64,000 nucleotides of DNA, from contig KL647303.1 in the NCBI GenBank assembly GCA_000727475.1, positions 896,408-960,407 of the forward strand. The letters run 5' to 3'. Below the pieces are notes generated by a model. It made no database searches. It saw only the letters and a program-made list of their open reading frames with translations, and was not told the origin of the DNA. The stretch comes from Sarcocystis neurona. Its lineage: Eukaryota; Apicomplexa; Conoidasida; Eucoccidiorida; Sarcocystidae. This document shows positions 1 through 13,900 of this stretch, piece by piece. Each line of letters opens with the position of its first letter. Position 1 is the stretch's first letter. The position numbers were made by a program, and so were the translations under genes.

Positions 1-2286
1 TAGATCTTTAATCATACGTACCAACCCATATATAAGTTACAAACGGAAAAACCCGGATTAAAGTCGGCGGAGACGACGACACGGGGGAGCGGCTGCGCCC
101 GGGGGGAGGGGGGGAGGGGGACACTGGGGAGTCCGCGGAAGCGACGGCGGGAAGTCCGGAAACATTGCCGCGGGTCGATACCTCCCAGTTCTCCTCCAAG
201 GAGGAAGAAACGCCTGCACGCTACAGAGTAAGAGGTAAGAGAATGCGTGAGAGTGCCCTGACGTCAAAACTGTAGCAAAGATTATATCGCGGCGCGTACC
301 ACGATCAGTGGGAAACGACGAATCGGCGTTCACCGCGGTTCGCGCGAAGGTAGAGATTGCGATCCGAATGTTGTAACCAGCTTGCCTAGCCACGACGACC
401 GAGCAGTACACTTCCTGTCGATGGGCAGAACACGAGTTTTCCGTACTCTTCCCGTCTCAGCCTTCTCAGATGCGTCGAGTTTTCTCGATAGGCACCCTGT
501 GTTGCTGGGGGAGGAAACTCTCCGCCCGTGATAAGAAAGATACGGCGCGCGAAAAACTGCGCGCACTGCGTTAAAAAACAAAACGTCTCCCAGTGAGACC
601 CTCTGGAGAAAACGGGGCCGGTTGTCGTGTGATTCCCAGTTATTTCACCAGGGGGAGCACAAACTACTTCACATGGGATCGCTCTAGGAGTGCGTGGGGG
701 AGTGCGCGATCATCTCGCCGTGTGCACCGAATATATCTCCTGAGCGGGACTGCCCTCCTCCACGTCGTAAGAGGAAGCAGAAGGCACGCAAAAAACGCGT
801 GTGATTGCTTTTGGTTTGTTGCGAGTCTGATTCGCGGTGGCGTGAACGTGTTTACCATGGAGAACCCAATCCGCTTACGCGTGTGAAAACCAAAACTGTA
901 CGCAAATACCCCACGCAAACGGCGATCCTGGCGGGACACCGCGTCTCCACATTAGTGAGCGTTATGAAAACGGCAGCCGCTAGAAGAAGCGGTGGAGACA
1001 CTAGAACCAATAAAGGAACCGTGAGACGGCCAGGAGAATGCGAGGGCTTTGCCTCTTTTTGTCGACACAGGGGCGTGACATCTCCAGGAGAACAAAAGTT
1101 GAGGGAGCCGGCGTCCCCCGATATTGTAGGATGGTCATTGGAATCGCGCATAGGGGTGTTCGCACCGACAAAGTATAACAAATCTTGTATGGCCGTCTTG
1201 TTTTCACCAGCACTAGCTGTACCCTCGACGCTCCATGTAGTTACAAAAGACGGAAAAGATGGTTTTCTTCCCTCATTTGGGGGAAGACGGACCGTCTACT
1301 TCGCGGCGAGCCAAGGTTATTCGCTATGGAGAAACTGTGGTGACTGGTGGCATTAGCTGCATAAATGAATTGAGACGCGCGTTTAGGTACGCAGCACCAG
1401 GTGGAAGCCGCACTCGACTCGCTCGTCGTCATCGAACTGTTTTAGGCAGCTCGTCGAACTACGGACTGCCCTATTTGTAGGGCCCGGTTTGGGTATGTTG
1501 TACAAGCACCTGGCAGCCGTAGTCCACGTGCACACGCACTGATGCCTTAGGATGAAATGAGACGACCAATCCCGCCAGTTTGCGTGGTTCACAAACCTGT
1601 GCCCCGAGACTGGACAGTATTGGACTGCGACACGCGGTTCCAGTAAAGTATAGAACGTCCCGCGAGTGTAGAAGGGGACCGATATGTGGACCAACACTTC
1701 AGGAGCGACCACGCTGGTAGTGGTCTTAAGGTTTGGAACCGTAGGTGGCAGATCGTAGCGGCGGACGGGCTCAGCAGAGCGGCGACATCAACGAGGGGCA
1801 CATGGGGGACTCGAGCAGCCGAGTGGCGACGTAGTTGCGTCGTCGGCAGCTGTGAGGGCAGATGTACCTCTTACTGTGCATGGGTAGCCTGTGGTGCTCG
1901 ATATTTTTCTGAAGTATCCCAAAAGACGTGGAGATGTAAACCAGCGTGCCTTCTGTTACACATGGTAAGTAAAAAGGTACGTGGATGAACACTTCAGGAA
2001 GGGTACGGCGGCATCAGCTGAAGGTATAGTGTGTCAGCTGTTTCGAAGGCAGACTGCCCGACTTTGACGGCGCCTCACATAGTTATTGAGCCGGATTGGG
2101 TTACTCTTCAAACGTACGCGTATGTATTCTTCGTGGATACAGCAGAGAAGCACGTAGGATTTTGGGGAGGTCGCGAACAAGTCACAACACATTCTTTGCC
2201 GAGAGGAGGGAGACAGCGTGACCTTACGAATGGCTTGTGCACGTCGGGTGAAGTTCTCTACTGCATTGGGTCGAACACTACCGCAT

Positions 2287-2367
2287 TGTTGAGCGGTTGT
2301 CGGTCACAACTAAAGTAGATGGATTTGGTGTGTCGTTACACAGCGCTGTTGAGCGGTTGTCGGTCAC
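2287..2367. repeat. Direct repeat, 21-base unit, period 60
   Basis: A 21-base word beginning TGTTGAGCGG occurs at 2287-2307 and again, identically, at 2347-2367. The intervening 39 bases are only loosely similar. It looks like an old tandem duplication. No coding frame benefits from it. Confidence 0.8.
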
Positions 2368-3696
2368 TACTGCAGGAAAGGAACTGCACGTATTATTACT
2401 TCAGAGCAGGAGGAGCAGTAAACAAATCTGCAAAACTTGCTTAAGAAGCGTTTCACTCAAAAGGCGTTTCTAAATCGAACTACGCAGGTGTTGGTAGCCA
2501 TATGGTTCCTCGAGACTCTGTATATTCGTGCGTATTCGGGCTGTGTAATTCAGTTCGCCCTTGCCGATCCCTCAGAAATCCACGACGCCGGCTTTCAGAG
2601 AGTTACTCGGCAACCGTAGGACGTGGCAGGCCCCGTGGCCGAGACTGACGCTCGAACGAAACTGGCGTCCTCGAACAGAGGCTGGGTACAGCATAAGTTA
2701 TTATGACGCCGGAATAGCACAGAAGACGTGTATGGGTGCTTCATGTAGACTGCACAGCTCTGTTTTGCGCATACTGCTGTAACACGTCACGACGAGGTGC
2801 AGTCCCCACGAAGCAACAGCTGCGCCGTGTAATGTCACAGCACTGGCTTTATGGGCTCTCCAACAGATAAAGTCTGCACAAGGTTTCAGTAGAAGAGTAC
2901 ACTGTATTACATTACAGAGCTTTCTCCCTAACTACCCGCAACTGGGAGTTTTAAGGATCCATATTTTCACCCAAGTGCACATCTGCCGAGAGGTGTTTTT
3001 TTGGCGCTGGAAGAGCGAAACATGTGGGCTGAGCACGACAGCGCCCTTGTTCCGCAGATTTGTAGCAGGAGTGGAGCGCACACAGAAAAATGAGTTGTCT
3101 ACATGGAAAGGCCATACAAGTGAAGGATCACCCAAATTAGGTTACCACATATCGGGGAGATTCACGCCTGCGAGGCTGAAAACACATTCGCATTTTGATC
3201 CTCTCGGCTTCCTAGCTGGAAACGGCACCCTGTTGGAGATACCTTCGTATGTTCCCTCCAACGCCTTCTAAGGCGCCTGTTAACTAAAAAAGCTTTTGCG
3301 ACTCGTGATGCATCAGCGTGGCCCCAACAGAGCCAAAACAACGCGCACAACGAAGACTGGTTATCGACTGGTAGGAGTCGTCGGGAAGGACTTCATTTGG
3401 AGACGGTAGAGACATACATAAATGTTTGAAACGGTGAGTTCATCTGTCACCTGCATTCGAGGCAGCTGAATGCAAACTGCACTATACAAGTGTTACCATC
3501 CCACCACTGCGTCATTCTGCTCTACACCCAGGTATATAATCTCATCTTCCACAATGCGTAAGAGGAGGACTTTTTCTGTGTGGAAGGGATCGGAATCCGC
3601 ACATCTTGTCGGACAGTTGCTGCGTACAGGCGAAACGACAATCGCGTGTACAGAAAGGTTGAGAATCCGCAGTGTGTCTCCGCTTATATTCGTTGA

Positions 3697-3812
3697 ACGC
3701 GAGCTGTATGATGTTGCTCTGGTGCCTGGTGTGGCACTTGATCAATTGCGCGCAACGCGAGCTGTATGATGTTGCTCTGGTGCCTGGTGTGGCACTTGAT
3801 CAATTGCGCGCG
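3697..3812. repeat. Near-perfect 58-bp tandem duplication
   Basis: The 58-base unit starting ACGCGAGCTGTATGATG at 3697-3754 is repeated head to tail at 3755-3812 with one difference, at the last base. Fifty-eight is not a multiple of three, so the copies fall in different frames, which argues against a protein repeat. The near identity suggests a recent event or an assembly duplication. Confidence 0.95.
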
Positions 3813-6111
3813 AAGAATCACTGCTGTAGACTGATCAATATCGTAACGATTAGACTCTGTTAACCAGAAACATTAAAGAGGCAGGCTTGTAGGACAAAAG
3901 CCGCGGATTCTGATTGGCAGACGGAAGAATAATGGGAAGAGTGGCGCCCTGCTACTAAACCCAGTAGCGACGCCGGCGTAACTAAAATATTATAGTCTCT
4001 CCAGTTTCCACTGTCAGGGAAAACTCGATTGTTCTCCGTGCAGGTGTAGAGGTTCCCTTGTGAGAACTTACAAACTCATTCCTGTGTAGTGCCAACGAGT
4101 GGCGGGGGAGGTTTATCCTTTATATGGCGACTGAGGAAAAATACTGCTGCATACAGATTGGGAGCAGAAGCTCGACCTGCCTTCAATAATGAGACGCTCT
4201 ATGTTCTCTACGCCTCCAGCATGCCGCGTACGTCGCGAAAGAGCACAATGTCTACGAGCCTTAGTGCAGCGGGCTAAGCTCTTCGCGAGACAGCCACCCT
4301 ACAGAGCCAACATAGGTTCGTTCGTGTTTGACGTTTTGTCAATGACGCAACTGTGGCTAGCCTTGCATTCATCGTGAGCCTATCCTGAGCAGCTTAGCAC
4401 TTTTCAGAATACGACGTATACATGGTCGAGTGAATGAGATGGATATCTTGCCGACGACTCTGGCGTCCTACGATGGCTGTTTGATAGCAACCCCGTGAAG
4501 ACGTCTTGTCGCTTCCCTTGCCGGTGTTAATAATGAGCTTACTCGCGTTGTTGTCGAAACGTAGGGATAACGAGACAGGACTTTTTCCCGTGCAGAAGCG
4601 TACAAGTTCCCTCGGTGTCGTCAGGGCCTCAATTTCTCTTTCAGTGGTGCGGACAAGGACGCCTATTCACCAGAACTGTCACTGACATTATCGCTTTCCG
4701 TCCTCTCTGCCGTCACCATGAGGATTCACCGTTAATTACGCGACTGTACGCGTGGAGCTGTCACAGAAATCTGAGGGTATGCGTCTCGATATCACGTATA
4801 GAGAGGAATACGGCCTTACACAAACTCATGCCCTGTCTGCGTCAGATAAAGGTATCGACGCGCTCTACCTACAAGTAGACTCGTGACCCTCAACGTTGGA
4901 CATTAAATTTCTATCTGTTACCCCAGCAAGAAGGTATACCAGCATTCCCTCTGTGCTCTCCAAAGCCTGACGTAATGAGTGCAGAGGTGATGCGTGACAA
5001 GCAGTATGTCAGAGGACTTCAAGAAGAGGCCACCTGATGGGGTGGTGGGGTCGGTGTCTCTGTTAAGCAGCCCACCTTACACAGAGTGCGCAAACCCTTC
5101 ACATTTTGCACGTGTTGGCTTCCACAGCCCTTCCTGCGCAACAGTACACCGCTTGATTCTGTGACGAAGGCGATCGCTTCGTTACACTTTACGTCTTACA
5201 CGGAATACGCAAACACGTAACCCTCCTTGCTCTAATGGCGAACTTCGGCAGCATTCGAGCATCCCCCAGGAGTATTTGCACTTTCGCGTTGATCTGCGGT
5301 TTGGTTGAAGTTATTGCAGGTAGGTACACGGGTGGCGTCCGACGCTAGTGTGGGATGACGTGTATCCTTACATCCGTACACACAGGAGTACGCATATGAA
5401 CTTTTATGTCTAGAGTTGGACAAATGTGCAGTACACATACGTGTGTCTATAACACACGTGTATTGCTAACTCGGTCACTGTTAAGCTCCCCGTAAATGAA
5501 GACATGATGGCCGTTTGAGGGCGTGATACATTTTCTTTGCCGGAATTATGAGCACGTACGCGTATCCTTCATATCACACCAGCACTTTTGTACAAGCTGG
5601 ATAGTGTGCCACCCAGCTGCACCGCGCGTTGCACTAACGGGGGCACAAGCGGTGTGTGTGTCGCTGCAGTGTAGGCTGCGCTCCGAATTGAAAATGCGAC
5701 GTTACGCGAGACACAGGCAACGCTTTCGTCAACTTCTGAGTCACTTTGCCGAAAACGGGCGACTCGCCAACTTTGCAGGGAGTCCTCGTGCATGTGTGCA
5801 TGTACGTGAGGTACATTCGCCTCTTAAAATATATATGTGATTACATATAGGACACAGAGAGAAATGAATTTTTCCAGTCGTGGAGTGAAGGTACTGGTAC
5901 GACCAGGCATTAATGCTAATGTAGAATTTTTGTTGGGGCATCCTGTATCTGTACACTGAGGCAATTTATCACACAGATTCGGGTGGAGCTCTTCTGCGTA
6001 TTTTTTCCCTCCTGTACAGACCAGCACCCTGCATCTGTGAGTAGATGTAGACATGCGCATGAACACTGTGGCTGCGGGTTAACTCAGTCTCGTCGTTTGT
6101 GCGCCGGACAG

Positions 6112-7088
6112 AGGGCTACAATCTATCGAGGACGGCCAGCAAACACAGCGTGTCTGGGTCACCTTTGTTCTTACAAGGGAGGCCTTCTGGTGAAAGTCGA
6201 TGGCGATCTCGAGGTCGGCTCGAGGATGTGCTCTACGGCAGACGCAATCGTGGCGAGCCGGCTAGAAACGCGGGAAACGAGCAGCTGTTCTCAAAAGAAG
6301 ACGACGTTTTAAGAGATCTCATTGAACGCGGTGCGAGTCCGGGCAGCATTCAGAAGATTCAAGATTTAAAAGCTTTAGAAGGCAGCTTGGAGACGCTTTT
6401 CAAAATGAGACAAGACGCTCACAAGAAGTGCCAGGCTGGCATGCAGGACATGTGTGAATCTCCTGAGGCACCGCTCGCAGAGAAACTTGGCTTCCACTTG
6501 CCTAGTGAGTTTTAACGTCTACGTCTACAGCCCGACATATGTCAGTGTTGGATAGTTCTTTGGTGCACACCCACCTCCACTTGTTTGCACCTGTGTTTGC
6601 ACATCCGTTCCTGTGCCTCTTCCTCGTCGTCTACCTGTGTCCATTTCGCAATGCGTCGATGTGACTTCTTTTGTCCTTCGCCGCTGACGGCGCTCTTGTG
6701 CCTTTTAGCAACTTCTGGTGACGTACGATGCTCGATGGTGTAACCGGAACCCGTCATCTCGCGGGTAGTCCGGAAGGTGATACCTTTCGGGACAGAGCAA
6801 CGCTACATCCTCCGTAGCACACTACTGCCACCTACGCTGCCATCGCTTCTTTTGCGTGACTTGTGTGTATTGTTATTGCCTGAAATTTCAGAGATTCGCG
6901 AGGTCCAACCTTTCACATTGACGTCAGAGACTTTTTCCGTAGAACGTGGCGCCAGTAATGTTTCAAAAGATATAAACTATTCGAAATCGCCGAGAAAAAC
7001 TGTTCGAGCGCGAATGTTTGGCGTCTCAGGTGGAAGGCAAGGAGGAGTTTTGTCCTTATCAACCGATTTTGAGCCCAGGAAGGTCTGA
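6112..7088 (+). CDS. Hypothetical protein, at least two exons
   Basis: I do not recognise this product. The upstream exon reads open from about 6112 to 6504 and ends at a good donor (GTGAGT, 6505-6510). Its last part is charged and helix-like, with segments such as LRDLIERGASP and ETLFKMRQDAHKKCQ. The downstream exon starts at 6892 after a pyrimidine-rich acceptor (6890-6891) and runs to a TGA at 7086-7088. The join is in phase (one base left over, completed by AG to give Lys) and adds a basic Ser/Thr-rich tail with KSPRKTVRARMFG. No ATG is visible in the first exon before its conserved-looking part, so the 5' end must lie in an upstream exon I could not place. Evidence is limited to open frame, splice signals and phase. 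Confidence 0.35.
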
Positions 7089-7689
7089 CAGAAATTTTGC
7101 CAATCCAGTCGCTGCATAAATATACATTTATGCGTATGTACAAATACAGTGTAGAGGTGGTGAACAAACAAGACGTCCTGCGCATGGACAGTTGTTACTA
7201 CACAGGCGTACCAGTGCTTGAATATTCCCACTGATTACGCGTGGTAGCCTGTAAGGTACGCGTGGATCGACATTTGTGGACGGTTTGTATATGAGTGCAG
7301 GTTAGACTGGGGTACTGACAGGTGAAACATCTAACTGCGCCTAGAGTCTGTGCAAGGACGTTGGCTCATAAATCTTGGCGTAAATGTGTCAACGAGAATA
7401 GAGCACACACGCTAACGTACGCGTGAACGGTGGGACCTGCTGGTTGCCCGTGTGACGGCGTATGCTGGCTCTGCTTGTGCATGGATATACTGGCAAGCGG
7501 CACGGAGTACGCCAACTCTACTAGAACATCAACACTGCAGGTTTTGACACATTTTAATCTAAAGTGCCACGGACCTTGTGTGTGTCGGATAACATCTCGG
7601 CACTGCAAAGATTCATGGCGAAGTACGTGCTGCACAGCTGTCTGCGTGCTCCAATCATATATTTGCTTACTGTTTTCCACTTCCCACAG

Positions 7690-9121
7690 GGAGTTCACGC
7701 GGTCTCACGATGAAGAGATAGCTGGAGCGACTTTCTACGTAACAACTTGATCTAGTTTACTGAGCTTTTGTATCATGACGCAGAATGAGAAGGAGTGCTT
7801 ATGAGTACACAATTGCAGTACGTGCGAAAAGCTCGACTCCCTGAATGCTGACAAGTTGTCGCCTTCTCGGCTGCTCGCTAGAGAAAACGTGGCGAGCAGT
7901 GTTTGCGCGTACCTGTGTAACGCTACGTGGTGTACTGTACTGGCCACCACTACACACTAAGACTTTATTTTTTTGCAGAATTGAGTTTGACAGCGGGAAT
8001 TCAGTAATGGAGTGGGAATTTCAGTGGTAGTCAACGGTTCCGAATGACGCACTTACAAATAGTATCTTTTTCCCGGCGCCACTACACTGTGGTACAACTG
8101 CACAAAATAGAGGGCCTTCTGCTAACAAGGTTCACGCACCTCTTCCCCGTAGCTGCACTGTTTCTTGGGTCTCTTCTCTATGTGTATCTCGAGAGTTAGT
8201 GACACCTGACAGATCACGTACCTATACTACATGTGTAGTATTGCTTCTCTTTATTCTGTGTACTCACTGCTAATGTGTCGTCTAAAGCGTCTAAATACAC
8301 GGCCTTCTGCATCATTCGAAGTGTTTCTCGTGGCAGGGTAAAGAGAGAGGCGCCTTCACGCCCGTGTTTGACATGAGAATAGCGGCGCGTGCGGTTTGTA
8401 CAATTGCCTTCTATAGTTTTATGGTCGTGGAATGTCACTAGATTACACGTCAGAGCACAGCGAATACCCTACGGTCTTTACAAGTGCGTATGCCAGGAAC
8501 CATCTGTGCAAGCAGCTAATACAATCTAGAGAAGGAGTGGAGGTACTGCTGTATGTGTTGTAATTGTGTCATGGAATATGTTAGACGATCAAGGATTCGG
8601 GGGCTGTAAACAGGCGTTCAGTGGTATTCGCTTTTGGTATTTATGGCCTACTTTTCGCATGGAATATGCTTGTGATGCAAATCTCTGCCTTGCAACCCGA
8701 GACCTGTGCAAACGATGTGTGGTACTATGTCCTCCTTTGTGCTTTCCAGGGCTTTTTGCAGCTTGCGTCGGGGGACGTTTTTGACGTTGCTCTACATGTC
8801 TTTTTTGGAGGGGCTAGGGACGGCGACCCACGTAATTTCGAAGGAGGAAATCAAGGATCGTTCTTCAATTTCATGTATCCGGCGAATACCGACTACCCCT
8901 GGGCGTGCGGCTGTGACGATGAAGTGTGGGCGGAATGGAAGAGAAATGAAACACAGAAGGTGCCTTGTAAAAATGCGGTGGATACGTCTATGCAGAACCT
9001 CAACTCCTACTGTGATCCGCTGTTACACACGATAAATCACTCTATAACTTTACGACCCTTTTCCCCGGTTATACTCACTGGGTGCGTGACGGTGATTGGC
9101 GCAATGATCATGTACGCGTGA
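7690..9121 (+). CDS. Possible surface-antigen-like (SAG/TA4-type) protein, 3' exons
   Basis: Two exons join in phase: 7690-7738 (strong pyrimidine-rich acceptor, GTAACA donor) and 8750-9121 (acceptor CTTTCCAG, stop TGA). The last exon encodes 123 residues with cysteines in an ACGCDD cluster, a VPCKN and an SYCDP motif, an FFNFMYP segment, and a C-terminal hydrophobic stretch (about the last 17 residues) ending at the stop. A hydrophobic tail of this kind is the usual signal for a GPI anchor. Eimeria SAG proteins are short, secreted, GPI-anchored and have two or three disulphides, with an aromatic-Pro motif before a Cys pair. That resemblance is the basis of the call and it is loose. The signal-peptide exon was not found. 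It could instead be an unrelated small membrane protein. Confidence 0.28.
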
Positions 9122-12100
9122 CATACAGACATGGACATTATGTGTATCATTACGTAGGTAATGGAGATCTGTAGTCGTCTCAGCAGTGAAGATGCTATCT
9201 TCGCTCTCTAGATGTAATCCCCACGGTGCACTGACTGCAACACTTAAAAATGGGAATCCACGGCAGGAGATCCTTGACGCACAAGCTGATTTTGCAAGCA
9301 GAATTACTGTGGAGCATTCGCCCGTTATCTGTACGATGATACATGTATACATACTTTCGACAGTGTGAGTGAGATACGAAGCATATGCATGACCGTACAC
9401 TAGTGAATTTGTGGGCACCTGTACGGATGCATTTGTTGAGGGTGCCGTTCTTCATGTGGTTGTGGGCGGAGGGAGGCAGACGGTGTTGTGTAGTACCGCT
9501 GCTGTCACTTGTAGTCCGGCGAAATGAGTTGTGCTAATTGCGTGCAATACGTCGTGCTTGCACTATTGCAGAGGTGCAGCCGGCACAACCGAATCAATGT
9601 CATTTTTGTAATGTATCTGCATCTGGTTCCACTTACCGCTGTCAGATTTTTTGTCGTAGAAGGACTTTATGCTCTAGCTGACTTACCTGCTACACTACTT
9701 AAATTAGCGTGTCGTTGTCATGTAATATCTTTTTACGTGTGGAGGCTACTGTGTTTTGATCGCTTGGTCTGGGCGCATTCACAGAGATGTTTCAGCACGA
9801 GCGCACGAGGTTATACCTATGTGCGTTTTCACATGTATGTGATAAAAACTGGGAAACGTTACGTAGGAATATGCAAGAAGGGTGATTCAGGTATCGCTTA
9901 CGGAATATGTATGTGTCAGTCGTACAATCTGACATGCTAGGATGAGAAACGATCTGATTGCCTGTGCGAATATTGCTTTATACGCACGCACAAACGTATG
10001 TATACTTTCGAACATTTTGCAAGGCATGCACTGCCCGTGCATTGTAAGTGTTTGTATCTGCCTCTAAGCGTGTCTCCTCAAGTCGACAGACATTTTAAAA
10101 TCAACGTACATTCCCGAGAGGAATATACACTGTGCTCTTCTTAACTTGTTGCGCACGCGTGCATCCCTAACGGAGGCTTGCATTCATAACGTTGGATACA
10201 ACAGGACATGTTTCTGAATAGGCGAGTGTCGGTCCTGAAGGAAATTTTCGATTCTGGGCTGCCTACCGTGTGCATTTGGAGGCGCAGAAAGGAATTGCTC
10301 ATTTTAGTAGGCACTTCGCACGAATAAGCGTATTCTGTTGCGAAACGTGTACTGCTAGATATGCAAGCAAGATAGACAGACCCACGGACGCAATGAGATC
10401 GGCCGCCTGTGTAAAGGACGTTCCTCGACACTTTCACAGCAGTGGAAAGTTTAGGATTGACAATGCAGGGAGGAGCAAGTCTCCTTAGTTCAGAAACATT
10501 GCAGCAGCTTCCCTTCTAGTTTTTACCAAACAGGAAGACACAAATAATAGTATACTTACGTTTTCCTTTATGAGAGAAGGGGCGCAGACGGACTATACTG
10601 AGAGTGATATCTGTATGGGAGTGCTTCCATGAGAAGGGAAAAATGAACGGGAACGGCTTCCCTGTGTATGGAAAGGATAAAGTGCCTACCGTGTAAACAC
10701 GAAACAAGTATTCCTACTGCTCGTTCTTCTTTCCACTTGTGCGCATCATTCATTGAAAAATGTATCCTTGCCTTGTGCTGGCGAGGAGGCCGAACGATTG
10801 TTGGGTGTGCGCACATCAGACACCAGCAACGTTTCTGTCTGATCTATGCCGGGAATCTCAGATCGGAACGGCGAAGAGAGAGCTAGACTGCTTTGCACTT
10901 CATCGGGAGCTTCCAGATTGCATCGGGAGACACGTATCAACAACGAAGATTCTGGGGTCAGACCTACGGGCTATCTGTCCCGGGAGCGCCTGTTTCTCAT
11001 TGGCTGTTCACTAGCACGCATATACCTGTATGTTGCCAGAAAGAGACATTTGTATACTTGCATATTCAAAAATAATTTAGTGCGTTCACACGTATCCACT
11101 TAACTGACACTCCCGGCCTTATGTGCGCACACGTACGCAATACTTGCCTGTATGTGCAAACATGCACAGGCAAAAATGCGCATCTTCTCCTATACAGCGA
11201 CGGAGCTTCACAGGCGCACAAAGCTTCCCCTGTTGTCATTCTCATAATCCCTTCAACTCTGCAAACGTATGTTCGTACCTATATAAAGGACGTACTTCAC
11301 CACGTTTTTACCAGCGGTGCTCGCGGTCCTACGCATCAGTCGAAAATTTCACTGCGTAGCTGCTTGGCCAGACACAGATATTTTACTGCAGTCCCTCGCC
11401 AAGAGGCAAAAAGTGCAGCAGTGCGTGCATCCGCTTTTCCTCACGTCGTGTGTACCAAATATGTCATTATGTTCCACTGTATATACACGTATATACATCC
11501 GGATACGTATATGTGTACTGTACGCATGTTCGGGATCGTTATGCCGGGACAACGCTGTGTCGGTTTCTATAGGTGTGTCTAATGCACGTTTTCCGCTTTT
11601 GTGGAGGTCGTCCAATTTTTCGTAGGCAAAGCATAGTTGTTCACGAACATGATGTGGTGGCTGCACACGTACATCCATCCATCCATACATCACACTTACA
11701 CACAAACATCCGTACGTGCATACATACATAAGTACATAAATACAGACATCATAAACACATACATACATACATGGGTCTGTGTACAGGTGTACATATTATA
11801 AACATTTATACCCATATATACATGTATGCCTTCGGTAGCTGCAGACGTATACAAGTGTGCAGAGTTTGACAAACAACAGTGAGTAAAATCATGCTATTTA
11901 GCCTTTTCCTGCATCCGCGTGCGTCTACAGAAGTACCCCTAATTGCCGGTATCTACCGTTTCCTCCTTTCATTTTCTGTGTGTTCACTCGGGAGTGCCCA
12001 CATCGTATTTGAGAGGTCCGTCCAGCGTGCAGCCACCCTGTTCGGCAGTGCCACTCGACGTGCGTGCGCCGAATAAAATTGGGGGTCCCTTTCGAGTTGT

Positions 12101-13900
12101 TCCCTGTCTCCTTCACGCGTATTATTACTTTACCTCAGAAGGGCAACTGTCGTAGACGTCCTCGTATTCAATCGCAGCAGCAACATGCCGGCTGACCGTC
12201 TGTACTGCTGCTGCTGCTGTTGTTGAAAAGGCTCCACGACGGTCTTTTTATGTGATACCAGAATTACACTCACCTTCTGTATATTTTAGGAGCCAAATGT
12301 ACTTACTCTTGTACTTGGTGGAGCTGGATTCGTTCCCATTTGCACTTGCATCTTCTTCGCGCCTTCGCGCCAGCGCGTTTCCGCTGCACGTGTATCTACC
12401 TACTTATTTGTGTATGTATGTATCCACGTTTCTATCTATATACATATATATATATGTGAATGCGTGTGTGTACCCACATGTATGTATATAGCTACCTTCG
12501 TCCCTTTCACGCGTGATATGACCTCGCTGTTCGCTCTACGTATGTATGTAAATGTCTCCGCTGTACGCGTACTTCCGGGTATCTTCTTGCACTACACACG
12601 TGTGTACGCACGTGAAAATGGAAGTGCAGAGACATCTTTAGCTCGAGGCCGCCTTCGTCTAGATCTGCGCAATGTACCTCCATTCCACAAGCGAAGCACC
12701 TTCCACCCGGAGACGGGTGAATTTCTCCATTTTACGAAGACCGTCAAAAGACGGAAGTAAAGAAAACCTCTTTACTGGTTACGGTTGTTGCACATGTTGA
12801 AGCCAATGTTGAATTCAAGTTCATAAAGAATCCGTCTCTCTGTATACGATGTGCGACACGGCATACACGTGTACCAAGTAATAACAGTGACGCCTGAACT
12901 TACGCTACGCCGTAGTTTATGAACGCCGCAGCACACACGCAGGAAGCTTTGTTGTAACTTTTTCAAGTTAATCCTCGCTGATGCCTCATCGTAGCTCAGC
13001 AAAGAAAGCACCTCAACTCGCCTTTAAAACTTTTCAAAGCTTTACATCTTCCTGTATATTACACGGAGGCGCGCGTTTTCGCATCTCCAAGTACCACTCC
13101 ACGCACGGATCTGTGAAGCGTAGCACCGACGCGTGCGCGCACACTCCTGCGCACGTCTTCCCTCACATGTACATACACACAAATAAGTATCTAAACACAG
13201 TGAGCAAATGCAGACTCGAGCTTACGCCTTTATCTGAATGGATATATCCCCGCGCGTGCATATACGTCAAAATCACTGATGCCGTCTGCGTGTATTTAGC
13301 CACGTGCATCCGCGTGTCTGTGCCTCTGCCCAACGTCCATCCCCCCATATACACACACACGCATACGCACGGTTACACACATGCACACATTTGCAGAGAT
13401 GTGCTTGTTTGCAGACGAATCCGCCCAGGGGAGACGCGCGCACAGAAAATCGCAACGATGCGTGTTTTTCCGCACTTTGCCGAACAGCTGACCGAACCTC
13501 AGGGGCACCAAACTGCATGCACCTAAACACCGTCCTCTCTACGCAGGCGCCACTTCCACATACGGACGGCACTTCCTGTCTGCCTCTATAACCAGGTATC
13601 CTTGCGTCATAATACGTGCACGGGCATCGGCGGTTCGCTCTCGCAGCCTTCACACGAATTCTTCCATTACGTACAGATACGCGCATATATCTCTCCACTT
13701 CCCAGATGCAGAGACACAGACGTATATCTTCCAACATTTATGTAACATGTCTAAACAGGTATCACTGTGCCGACGTGTGGAGTTACGCATTCATAGAAAC
13801 ACTAGTCTGTCTCGGCATGAGGACTCTCACTACATCTAGTAGCTGTTGTGCCCCTCTCTTCCGCATGCAAGTGTAGCTGGTGGCCTACACATATCCACAC
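9122..13900. other. Spacer; microsatellites begin near 11.6 kb
   Basis: No gene with domain support. An ATG-initiated open frame at 9524-9940 (plus, 138 codons) is Cys- and aromatic-rich without repeats, but nothing identifies it and no splice pattern supports it. From about 11.65 kb the sequence changes to ACATAC/TATG-type microsatellites, with a short CTG run near 12.21 kb and (TA)n near 12.44 kb. The many Cys/Tyr/Ile/His-rich open frames from here on are products of that repeat composition. Confidence 0.5.

Larger units (their letters stand above)
1..5600. other. Spacer without a convincing gene
   Basis: No frame here shows a recognisable domain. The longest open stretch (805-1356, plus strand, 183 codons) begins at a non-ATG codon and has no clear splice partners. 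The block is almost free of the TA/TG microsatellites that fill the rest of the window. It contains two small tandem duplications, listed separately. A possible exon lies at about 5655-5801 on the plus strand, ending at a GTACGT donor, but I could not join it in phase to the next exon candidate. Confidence 0.5.

Noticed and set aside
805..1356. 183-codon plus-strand frame in the first 1.5 kb
   Set aside because: It starts at a non-ATG codon, has no clear splice partners and no recognisable domain. It is within the length expected by chance for a 64-kb window at this base composition.
1686..1988. A VAADGLSR-like stretch recalling the end of a Ty3/gypsy RNase H
   Set aside because: Only eight residues match, with no reverse transcriptase, integrase or long terminal repeat recognisable around it.
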